From Siphonodentalium dalli (taxonomy: Eukaryota; Mollusca; Scaphopoda; Gadilida; Siphonodentaliidae): DNA of 64,000 nucleotides. Every line of letters starts with the position of its first letter. The first letter of the stretch is position 1. The translations under genes were made by a program, and so were the position numbers. The notes beneath the pieces were generated by a model, which saw only the letters and a list, made by a program, of their open reading frames with translations, made no database searches and was not told where the DNA came from. Of this stretch, positions 24,113 to 36,100 are shown piece by piece. Where the stretch lies: NCBI GenBank assembly GCA_032622095.1, contig CP136062.1, positions 51,969,349-52,033,348 on the forward strand, written 5' to 3'.

Positions 24113-27100
24113 CTAAAATGATAGAAATTGAGAGGATAAATGGAGAATATCCGCATAGTGTAGCTGAATAAAGAATTTATTATTGAGAGTATGTGGGCAT
24201 CTATTCAGCGAGCCTATAGGCAAGCTGATTAGATGCCCATATATGAGGAAAAATAAATTCTTTATTCAGCTACACTATCCAGATGTTCTGTTTATCCACC
24301 GATAAATAATTGCAGGCTGCAGAGTGTGCCGATGGATTCAAATTTGAAATCCAAGATGGCTGCTGGCGGACATGTTTTTTAACAAATTAAAAAAAAAATT
24401 GATGGTTCCCATCTTAAGGTCACCCCGAATATGAAGTTTGGTGATGATCGGATAAGAGATGTGACCTGTAGGGTGTGCTAATGGAAATAGTTGACGGATG
24501 GATGGACAACCAATCCATGGCAATAGCTCAAACTTAACTTTGTCAAGTTGAGCTAAAATGGGCCATACACTATTGTTATCTGGATTCCAAATGGATATTA
24601 GACCACATAAATAAATAATATGTGTTCTCAGGCACCTCCCAAGTCACTGATATTTTCTTTTAAAAAGCCTAGTCAAACAATTTTTCAATATTTTTTTGTT
24701 AGAAATGTTGGATTTGAACAACAAAAATTAATTTTTATTTGTTTCTGGAGTCTGTTTTCCCCGATTTTGTGAAACATAAAAATAAATAGCCTTCCATTGT
24801 CATCTCAAAATTGAGATCTAAATGCCTGAGAACACAGATATTTTATTTTAATGGCCTAAGTGTCAGTAAGTGACAGTTTGTAAAATAAAAAATTAATATT
24901 TAATAGCAATAATCAAACTCAATTTAGTGCATATCAGATTGAGGTGGGTAACGTTTATGCAAACTTACATCTCCATTTCTGCTGAAATTTTGGCAGCCTT
25001 CACCCGGTTTTCGGAAATAAATTCTATCACATGAGGCCCAGGAACAGACACAGGAACTAAGAATTGGCCGGATGTCGACAATGCAAGTGGACCCGATTCA
25101 CTGGAAGAGGAAAATCAAACTGCTACGGTAATGCCATAAATAATCGACTCCTTAACCACAGCAGAATTATGGGTAACTTTTCAGGATTTAGTTGGAAATA
25201 TGGTTTGTTGCCATTCATCTGAAAGGTCTTTGAGAGCTTTCCGATATATGGCAACAAGCCATATTTCCGACTAAATCCTGAAAAATTACCCATAATTCTG
25301 CTGTGGTTAAAGAGTCGATTATTTAGGGTATTACTGTATATGATATCTCACCACAAAAATAATGATTGTTATTGACAGTCTTAACAGTTTCAGGGTTCCA
25401 GACCTCTAGTTACAACAACAACAACAACAACAACAACAACACAACAACATCCATAATCTTATACTTTTTTTACTTTATTCGAAAAATTGATGAAAACCAA
25501 ACATGACATATAAACTAGACCTATATACCAAATAATGTCATTTAGCTATTGAAAAATAGCAAATTAAAGGCCCACTTAATTTTCATATCACCAGATCACA
25601 TTATATATAACATAATTAGTATCAATAAGTACTGAATGATGATGAGACTGAATGATGATGAATATGAAATTACTCTTGATGTTACAGACAGTTCATTTAA
25701 ATTTTGAGCAGTGTTGCTTGGTGTTGAAGTTACCAACAGAGCATCTGCACATGCGGGAGAAATGGGTTGCCTTCCGTATTTTTTTTTAGGTTTGCCCTAT
25801 GGCAATCCAGGAGTCTGACGGACAATCCGTGAAAATTAGTAGCTCTGGTTTCCATTATGAATGAAATGAGGGACAACTGTAATTAGGTACATACTAAGTA
25901 CAGACATGTAGCATGCAGCATGACATTTTACGTCTGTAAATAAATAAAAACAGGATCACGCCAGTTTCTGGAGTAGAGTGGGCCAAGGTTTAATTCATTT
26001 GTTTGAAACCTTTGACTTAAGACGAAATAATAACAAAATAAAACACAATAACTTGGAAACCGCATATCAGGTAAAATCTAAGTCGAAAAAGGGGCATAAC
26101 TCAGTCAAAATCATGCGGACGGACGGATGACGGATGGACGGACAACCCATTTTTTTTCAAACGGGTGTATAAAAATCTGTATTCTCAGGAACCTCCCTCG
26201 TACCTGAAATGTTCTTTTAAAAAGCCTCAAACTTTTTTATCAATATTTTCTGTTAGAAATATTGGATTTGAACAATGAAAATGTATTTGATTTTGTTTCT
26301 GGAGTATGTTTTCCAGATTTTGAGATAAACGTAAATAGCCTCCCTCCCTCATCTCAAAATTGAGATCTAATTGCCCAAAAACACACATATCTTATTTTAA
26401 TGGCCTATAATAGCTGGAGTTTCTTGCAAAGTGATTTCATGACTAAGTCACACCATTATTACTTCTCCAGTCTGTGTAATACACTCGGAGTCTTACTGCA
26501 ATATATTAACGTAGTCTCAAGATTTCTCGGATGGCTTTCCCCTATATTACAACACACTGTGGAACATTAATCGTTTCGATTGGACGATTTCATCTTAGAG
26601 TAAGGTCTGATTGGCGGTGATGACTCAGAATTCCGGAGTTTGGATATAGAAATTCTATAGGTAATCAGACCCACTATTATATATGTGTGTTTGAATATTA
26701 CTGAGACTTTTACCTCTCAACAACGACTGCCAAGTGCGAGAGATCTTCTTGAAAAAGCTCCTTCTGGACACCAGACTGACAGTGCCGCAGAGAGTTTATT
26801 ATTTTGTTCAATAGTAACTGGTAATCCACAGCCATCGTGATCTCTTTCCGTTTTCGTCGTGCTACCTTCATGTTACTCAGAAGACTAGATAAGGTTTGCT
26901 CCAATGCAGGAAGTTTTTCGAGAACTGTATCATGTGACGGTATGGTCACAAAGAGCTAAAAAATAAAAAAACATTTATAACAGTAAAACCTCTCCAAACC
27001 GGACCCTCTATATACTAAATCACTATCCATACCGACAAGTCTTGAAAAAGTGTGTCTGTCATTTGCAGAATGAGGTCCCCAGAGGGTGAATTTAGTGATG

Positions 27101-30100
27101 CTACCCCACATAGCGGCGTAGCATCAACAAATGCACCCTCTGGGGACCTCATTTTGCTGAGGTGTAAGCAGAATGAGGTCCCCAGAGGGTGAATTTGGTG
27201 ATGCTAGCCCAATATGCGGGGTCCTCATTCTGCAAATGACAGACACACTATTTCAAGGCTTGCATACCGACCAAATTGTCCAGTCCTAAATTCACAAAAG
27301 AGTATTCTCACCAAAAATTATCGCTGTAAACTGGAAACTCTCTATTCCGAACATTGGATGTTTTTTCTAGTCCAAATGTGAACGAATACATAATTTTTAC
27401 CTCCAAAGTCCAAACGCGTTAAATGATACCAACCGAACGCACGTGCGGTAGATTTGACATACTTGATGCTGGGCTTGTTTTGGCTCTAGAGTAGCCTGAG
27501 GATCCTTTATAAGTTTAAATTTCTGGTCTGTACATTCAACTCTGAGCAGCCGTTTTTGTAATGGCACATTCATTGTGACAGGTTGATTAGAACTGTATTG
27601 ACAATAAAATAACATCGTGCATGTTTAACAAAATAGTGTTTATTTTGGACAGTAGTCATAACAAGAGTCCAATTCAGCGCAATGTTTGATGTAAAAACAA
27701 AATTTCAGTGCTGTAATCTCCGTGAAGTCACCATTGTTCACTCAATGTGTTAAATAAGCATTAATTGTCTAATCAGACACCTGCTGTTATAATCCGTTTC
27801 AAAGCAGTCGCTGAACAAAACACTGCTAATTATATCGGTATGCATATACCAGAGTATGAAACTACTATACTAATGATGCAACATTTTTAAGCGACATTTT
27901 CAATCACTGTGAAATTTATCGTATCCATGTTTCCTGTCTTTATATCTATACATGTATTATGTCTTAATATACCATATTTTTAATTCTTATAATAACATGA
28001 TGTTTTATATATTGTTATTTATATTTTATTTTGTACTTATTGAAATAAATTTTAATTAACCCTTTCAGTGCCAGGGGCCGATCTCATCGGCCCTAATTTA
28101 CGGTCTGTAAAATCGTCCCTAAAAAAAATTTAAAACAAAATTGTGTTTTTTTTTAGATTTTTATGGGTTGGATTTTTTTTGGGTTAAATTTTGTTTGGGT
28201 ATGCTTAAGCATGCTATAGCGAATTTAAAAACAAACTGGATAAATCCTTAGGGGCATGTTATAACTCAAAACTATCACCAAGTATTGATAGTAATAATTT
28301 TGATGCCCATGAAAAACGTAAGATTCCCTGGCACTAAACCTACAAAATAAGTCTGTTAAAGATCATAAGAAAAAATTATTAAAATTGTAAAAAATTGTAA
28401 AAAATAATAACAAATGATGAAAAATTGTTAGGCCAATGCATTCTCTTATATATGCGAGGCGACCTATGGTCGACTCGCATATATAAGAGAATGCATTGGC
28501 ACAGGGTATATGGGTCGATACAAAAATCGGACCTGGCACTGAAAGGGTTAAGCAATAATGACTTGGTTGTGCTTCGACAACACTTTGTCATAGTAACGAC
28601 GTCAATATATTCCGACTTTTGTATATTTTCTATAAACCGAACACTTCTCTAAAACGAACAGAAGGGCTGGTCTGAAGGGTGTTCGATTTGGAGAGGTTTT
28701 ACATATATTTTATAGTATATATTAGTCTCAGCTATGTAGAATAAGGTAACCAGATTTCCATTATTTCAAAGTCTGTTGAGTACGAAGTAATATTAGGAAT
28801 GGCAGATTAGCCAAAATGCAAAAATCAAACTATCATCGTCGAGTAAATTTTATACAATTTTCAAGCAAATGTATCAAATAAATGTTATATTATATGCATA
28901 CTAGTCCCAGATACTCATTTAAGTTATTGTATAGTAACTAGTCAGTGAGTGGCTAGAGTTCACACTTTGTATCAACAAAATATTTTACAAGATCATGTGT
29001 GCCACGTGTTGTCCAATCCACTTTCCGTCAATTAATTTGATAACGTTTTGTACACCGAAATTTGTAATTTAATTTATGACTCGAGCCATAAATTAAATTT
29101 ATATCAAATTATTAACTTTTTTTTAGATAACCTGTTAACATAAACGTTTACAGAAGACAACTTCGACTCAAATTGCTTATTTTTCTATATTATGTTGATA
29201 TTAGATCATTGTTATTAATGGGAATTTATTGAAATTGGCATACAGTCTCCCTTTAAAACACGGATTCTGATTTGTCATGAACTGATAACTTTTGATTCAC
29301 AAGCATCACTCGCTGCAAATTTGAATGGAGCACATTGCGATTGACAACATGTTGCATCACTACATAGCCAGGAGTTGCGTAATCGAGTTCAAACGGAGTT
29401 GTTTACTATAGATACGATTAGCAGGAAGTTGTTTCCAAGCCTTGAAATAGTGTGCCTGTCATTTGCCGAATGAGGTCCCCAGAGGGTGAATTTACTCAAT
29501 TTAGTGATGCTACCCCGCATAGCGGGCTAGCATTACCAAATTCACCCTCTGGGAACCTCATTCTGCTGAGTTGTAAGCAATGACAGGCACACTATTTCAA
29601 GGCTTGGTTGTTTCTGAAGCCGCTCTGAGTAACCCAATGGAATATACCCATAGATTTGATCACCTGAAAAATGATATCTCACTTCATAGCATGTAATTCT
29701 GATAAAAGAGCTTTTCGTGCAGTTTGTTTTAATTTAATGGTGGATTCAATTACAATGGAGATAATTGTACCCTGTTTCATTGGATATTCAGAGATTCGAG
29801 CATGAAACAATTTATACTTGTAGTTTCAGTTAGTAGTCTGCTTATAATTCCTAAATGTGCCTCCAGATGATAAATAGACAGATAGGAGAATCCATTCAGT
29901 AAGAAAGAACAACTTTAAAATATTTACACGGTGGGGAATCACGTGGTTTCGAGTTGATGAGTATCACACATTCAAAATGGCCGAGGCGATCTAAAACATG
30001 ACCAGAAGCGAGAAAAAAAGGTAATAAACTAAGATATGACATATTATATAGTATTTTGACAGCTACGAGCAGATGTTATACTATTTTTCAAACAAGCTGA

Positions 30101-33100
30101 TACCTCATTTATGTCCAAAGTCACATTTGTTTGCTCTAACATTCTGACCAAAGTTGTCAGTCGAAGGTTTTTCTGAGATGTATGGACTGGTGTATTCCAT
30201 GCACCTCCGACTGGCAACTTTGGTCAGAATGTTATAGAAAACCACTAAGTATTTCCGAACAATAAGGTATAAACTTGTTTCAAAAATAAACCAGCATATG
30301 CCCATAACAGTCAAACTGCTATGTTTTGTGGAGCTCCGTGGTCCAGTGGTTAGCGTGTCGGACTTGTATTTGCTGTAAACACATCGATATGGGTTCGCAG
30401 CCTGTCGCCGGTCATTGCGTCTCCACATAGCAGTGGCTTGCCCGCTTTGAGCGACGTGTAATTGTCTGATTGCTCGCTGTTTCAAAAACCGCACCAAGTT
30501 GTGACTCTTGAGCAAGGTCGCTCGTACTGTGTCGGCTTCACATCACTCATGCGTTAAAAGAGTACCAGTCAACGTGTCATACTGATGAGTATCCAGGGCT
30601 TCCGCCAAGGGGAAATTAATGAGTCCGTATTGGGGAAACACCATGGTTCGTCCTGTGGGGCGAAAATGTTGCTATTTGACACTGAAAAGTAGCCATTTCC
30701 TTGCACCTGAGTGTCCCACAAAGCAATCCAAAGCTACGTATATTACGCAAGTCGATCATTTTCCGTGGGTGCATTAATTCTGTTGATGGTATCCAGATAA
30801 TTAGTCATGTAATTACGCACGTAAAACTGCCGTATTGAAGACTATAAATGAACAAGTTACAGTGTTTAAAAATTTATAACTTATAATAAGATTCCGACAG
30901 GTATAATGAAACTAAACACTAAATAGCATACTAAGTATATGCATTGTCCAATAATACCTAGCTGGGAGAATTGATTTAAGTATTTCCTAGAATTTCAAGT
31001 AGCTTCCGTGAAAATTAAACTGATATATTCGATGTATTCTGCCAAGCGTAAAACTATTTGTGCGCTGTGACGTCACACTGCAGGGTTTGTCTGCAGGATA
31101 TATTTATAGCAGCGAAATACGAATGGTAGCGAAATCTTTCAAACTCGGAAAGCGTAGCTTGTCAATAGCCTGTATTAGTCCAACAACTGACGACCGCTGC
31201 CAACCTGTTATAAAATATAAGAGAGTTTTGGCAGGAAATGGAAACATGCACGCAACATTGTTTGTGTTTGGACCCAGGCGGGACAACGAAACTATCATTG
31301 AACGTACTTTGACTTTATCTCCATATGGGGGGGGGGGGGGGGGGGGGGGGGGGTGGTATGTTTTTTGTGTTTATTCTCCATGTATGTAATTTTGGTCAAA
31401 TGAATGGTGTTGTCACTATGAATTCCCGCTATAAAGACTAATTTGGGACACGTTCCATATTATAATAGTACGATAGCACAGGATCTCAGAGGTAGATACC
31501 TCATTTGGTATATGTTCTCGTATGTTGGTATATGTTGATGTATGTTGGTATATACTCTGCCTAACTCAGCAATTCGGCATTCTTTGCTCAAAATACTCAG
31601 CAGTCCGACATTCTTTGATGTTTCCGCCACATTTATTACACTGTATATAATAACGTCGATATTTCAATGCACACCAAACACTACGTTTGACACTTTGTTT
31701 TCAAAGGGTTACGCTTAATTAATGAGTCTGTAATGGGAAAACACACAATGTGACGGAACGACCACGGTTCGTCCCATTGGGCGAAAAAAATAAATTATTT
31801 GACACTGAAAAGTAGCAATTTCCTTGCACCTGAGTGTCCCACAAGCAACCCAAAGCTACGTATATTACGCAAGTCAATCATTCCCGTGGGTGCATTAATT
31901 CTGTTGATGGTATCCAAATAATTAATCATGTAATTACGCACGTAAGACTGTCATTTGATTGAAACTATATAAATGAACAAGCCACGAGTTAGTGTATACA
32001 AATTTATAACTTACAATAAGGTATAATAGGGTCCTGCGAATATTCGATATTCGATTCGCGATTCGAATTCGAGTCGAAATTGCCAACTCAAAATTTCGAA
32101 TATACATTGATGGAAAAGTAGGCTGTTTACGGACAAGTACACACGTCGATCTTAGCAGTTTTTGTGCCATTTAATTACAGAAAATGATGTATATATGCAC
32201 CTTATAATTCTTATTGTACATCGCGATTATATATATTAAATATGAAAGTGTCAATGACACTGTAGCTCAACTTGGAAAGGGAATAATTTAATGTATTACA
32301 GTCAATGGAGCGATTAGGAATGTGGAAAGTTGAATGTCTAATACTAGTTTATAGACATGAAGAGAAAAGTAAAATCCAAGATGGCTGCTGGCGGCCATGT
32401 TTTCAGCCGAATGACCCCAAAATGAGTCGTTCCCATTTACATGTCATCGTTAACATCCATGACAAATTTTATGACGATCAGACTAAAGGTACGACCTGCA
32501 GCCCGTGCTAAAGAATTTAGTCATACAAAGAGTAAAATCCAAGATGGCTGCTGACGGCCATGTTTTTTCGCCAAATGACCCCAAAATTACTCGTTCCCAT
32601 CTACAAGTCAATATTAACATTCATGACAAATTTCATGATGATCAGATGAACAGTACGACCTGTGGCCCATGCTAATGGATTAAATTTTGAAATCCAAGAT
32701 GGCCGCTGGCGGCCATGTTTTTTGTCCGAATGACCCCAAAATGACTTGTTCCCATTTACATTCCAATTTCAACAGCCATGACAAATTTTATGATGATCAG
32801 ACTAAAGGTACGTCCTGTAGCCCGTGCTAAAGGATTTAGTCATACAAAGAGTAAAATACAAGATGGCTGCTGGCGGCCATGTTTTTTGGCCGAATGACCC
32901 CAAAATGACTAGTTCCCATCTACATGTCATTGTTAACATCCATGACACATTTTATGATGATCAGACTAAAGGTACGACCTGCAGCCCGTGCTAAAGAATT
33001 TAGTCATTCAAAGAGTAAAATCCAAGATGGCTGCTGGTGGCCATGTTTTTTGGCCAAATGACCCCAAAATTACTCGTTCCCATCTACATGTCAATATTAT

Positions 33101-36100
33101 CATCCATGACAAATTTCATGATCATCAGACAAACAGTACGACCTGTGGCCCGTGCTAATGGATTAATTTTTTAAATCCAAGATGGCCGCTGGCGGCCATG
33201 TTTTTTGTCCGAATGACCCCAAAATAACTCGTTCCCATCTACATTCCAATTTCAAGAACCATGACAAATTTTATGATGATCAGACTAAAGGTACGACCTG
33301 TAGCCCATGCTAAAGGATTTAGTCATACAAAGAGTAAAATCAAAGATGGCTGCTGGCGGCCATGTTTTTTGCCAGAATGACCCAAAAATGACTCGTTCCC
33401 ATCTACATGCCATTATTAACATTCTTGACAAATTTTATGATGATCAGACTAAAAGTAGGACCTGTACCCCGTGCTAAAGGATTTAGTCATACAAAGAGTA
33501 AAATCCAAGATGGCTGCTGGCGACCATGATTTTTAGCCGAATGACCCCAAAATTACTCGTTCCCATCTACATGTCATTGTTAATATCCATGACAAATTTT
33601 ATGATGATCAGACTAAAGGTACGACCTGCAGCCCGTGCTAAAGAATTTAGTCATACAAAGAGTAAAATCGAAGATGGCTGCTGGCGGCCATGTTTTTGGG
33701 CCGAATGACCCCAAAATTACTCGTTCCCATCTACATGTCAATATTATCATCCATGACAAATTTCATGAAGATCAGACAAACAGTACGGCCTGTAGCCCGT
33801 GCTAATGGATAGAATTTTGAAATCCAATATGGCCACTGGCGGCCATGTTTTTTTTCCGAATGACCCCAAAATTAATTTTTCTGGTCTAAATGTTGATGTC
33901 AACAGCTATGACAAATTTCATAATGATCCGACGAAAGGTACGACATGTAGCCTGCATTGTTGACGCCTTACGTACACACGTACACACGGACGACAGACGA
34001 CAAAGCCATGGCAATAGCTCAAACTTTACAAAGTAAAGTTGAGCTAACAAGAGGTGGCATCAGAGATGCTGTGTCTCGTTTTCGGTGGCTTACCGCCGGT
34101 GGCTACCGCCAATTGGTGTGCGTCAGTATCGGTAGACTAATTAATAGGTAAAATCGAAAAATGACTAATTAAGGGCCATAACTCCATCAAATTTTATCGG
34201 GCCAGGCTGGTTTTCGAACTCGTCCGAAATATTCTTGGCAAGTATGTCTATTCCAAATTTTAGTCGAATCGTGCTAACGAGCTCAAAATTCGTACAAAAT
34301 GACTACTTAAGGACCATAACTCTATCAAATTTTATCGGACCGGGCCGGTTTTCTAACTCGTCCGAGGTATTCTTGGGAGACACCTATATATCAAAATTTC
34401 AATCAAATAGGATGATGTTTGTTAAATTATCGCGCTAACGAGCTGAAAATTCGTGAAAAATGACTAATTAAGGGCCATAACTCTATCAAATTTTATCGGA
34501 CCAGGCCGGTTTTCGAACTCATCCGAGATATTCTTGGGAGACACCTATATACCAAATTTCAATCAAATCGGATAACGTTTGTTGAAGTTAGCGCGCTAAC
34601 GAGCTGAAAATTTGTGAAAAAGGACTAATTAAGGGCCATAACTCTATCAAATTTTATCGGACCAGGCCGGTTTTCGAACTCATCCGAGATATTCTTGGGA
34701 GACACCTATATACCAAATTTCAATCAAATCGGATAACGTTTGTTGAAGTTATCGCGCTAACGAGCTGAAAATTCGTGAAAAAGGACTAATTAAGGGCCAT
34801 AACTCTATCAAATTTTATCGGACCAGGCCGGTTTTCGAACTCGTCCGAGATATTCTTGGGAGACACCTATATACCAAATTTCAATCAAATCGGATAACGT
34901 TTGTTGAAGTTATCGCGCTAACGAGCTGAAAATTTGTGAAAAATGACTAATTAAGGGCCATAACTCTATCAAATTTTATCGGACCAGGCCGGTTTTCGAA
35001 ATCATCCGAGATATTCTTGGGAGACACCTATATACCAAATTTCAATCAAATTGAATAACGTTTGTTGAAGTTATCGCGCTAACGAGCTGAAAATTCGTGA
35101 AAAATGACTAATTAAAAGCCATAACTCTATCAAATTTTATCGGACCAGGCCGGTTTTCGAACTCGTCCGAGATATTCTTGGGAGACACCTATATCCCAAA
35201 TTTCAATCGAATCAGATAACGTTTGTTGAAGTTGTCGCGCTAACGAGCCTAAAATCAGTGAAAAATGGCAAAGGGCCATAACTCTGTAATAAATGTGCGG
35301 ACGAACCCGATTTTTTGTCTGCAGCCTACGTGCATGGATATGTACTCACACCCCAATTTTTTTCAATCCGTCAATAAACGGTTGAGTTATAAGCAAAACA
35401 CGCCGCCCGCCCGTCCGCCGTCCGCTCGCCCGTCCCTCATCAAACTATAAGTCGAGTTTTGAAAAAAAACTCGACTAATAAGTATAGCCAGCAATTAGCC
35501 ACTATAGGACTACTAAATACGCCTAAATTCTAGCTTTGAACATGGTAGCCAAAAGCTCAGAGATCACCGATGGACCGACAACGTGCGTGAATAATAATAG
35601 CTATGAGACTGAGCAACCGCTAGCGTTATCCGCCGTCTATCAATCTCAGGTTATGCATTATGTAGTATAGCTGAGAATTTAAACAACACGTGTTCCCGGC
35701 ATCGAAAAGTGCATTTTGGCGATGTTTTCTTTTGAAGTTTACTTTCAATTTCGGAGTGTTCTTTGACACTTGACAAAATGTCGTTGTTATTCATGTTTAT
35801 TTTAAACATGATACAGCTGCAGGTAGTGCAGGGACTTACACGTGAGATGAATGCAACCTGGTGTATAAATTGCATGCATCTGGGACAATCACCTATCTAT
35901 GGAATCATCTGTCCAAGATGCATCCAGCACTACATAATCAGGCTACCCTGCGACTGTTGTTGCATCTTCAAGTTTATAACAACGGGTGATTCCGAATGTC
36001 GATTTGCAATTTTGCATGTACATGCAAACTGTACAAATTTCGCGTGATTTTAGTTCTGATAATCCGTTTAGTTGTTTTTTATTAATCGTTTTATTGCAAA

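Noticed and set aside
30339-30402. A functional tRNA gene
   Set aside because: A and B boxes are present but acceptor and anticodon stems do not form; better explained as a tRNA-derived SINE.
30105-30515. 136-codon minus-strand frame
   Set aside because: It overlaps the tRNA-like SINE and a small inverted repeat in antisense; no family resemblance.
31060-31389. 109-codon plus frame with poly-Gly
   Set aside because: The Gly run is the poly-G tract, and the duplicated copy at 36430-36780 does not keep the frame.
33957-34438. 64-67 codon plus frames
   Set aside because: They lie in the 160 bp satellite and are not maintained between units.
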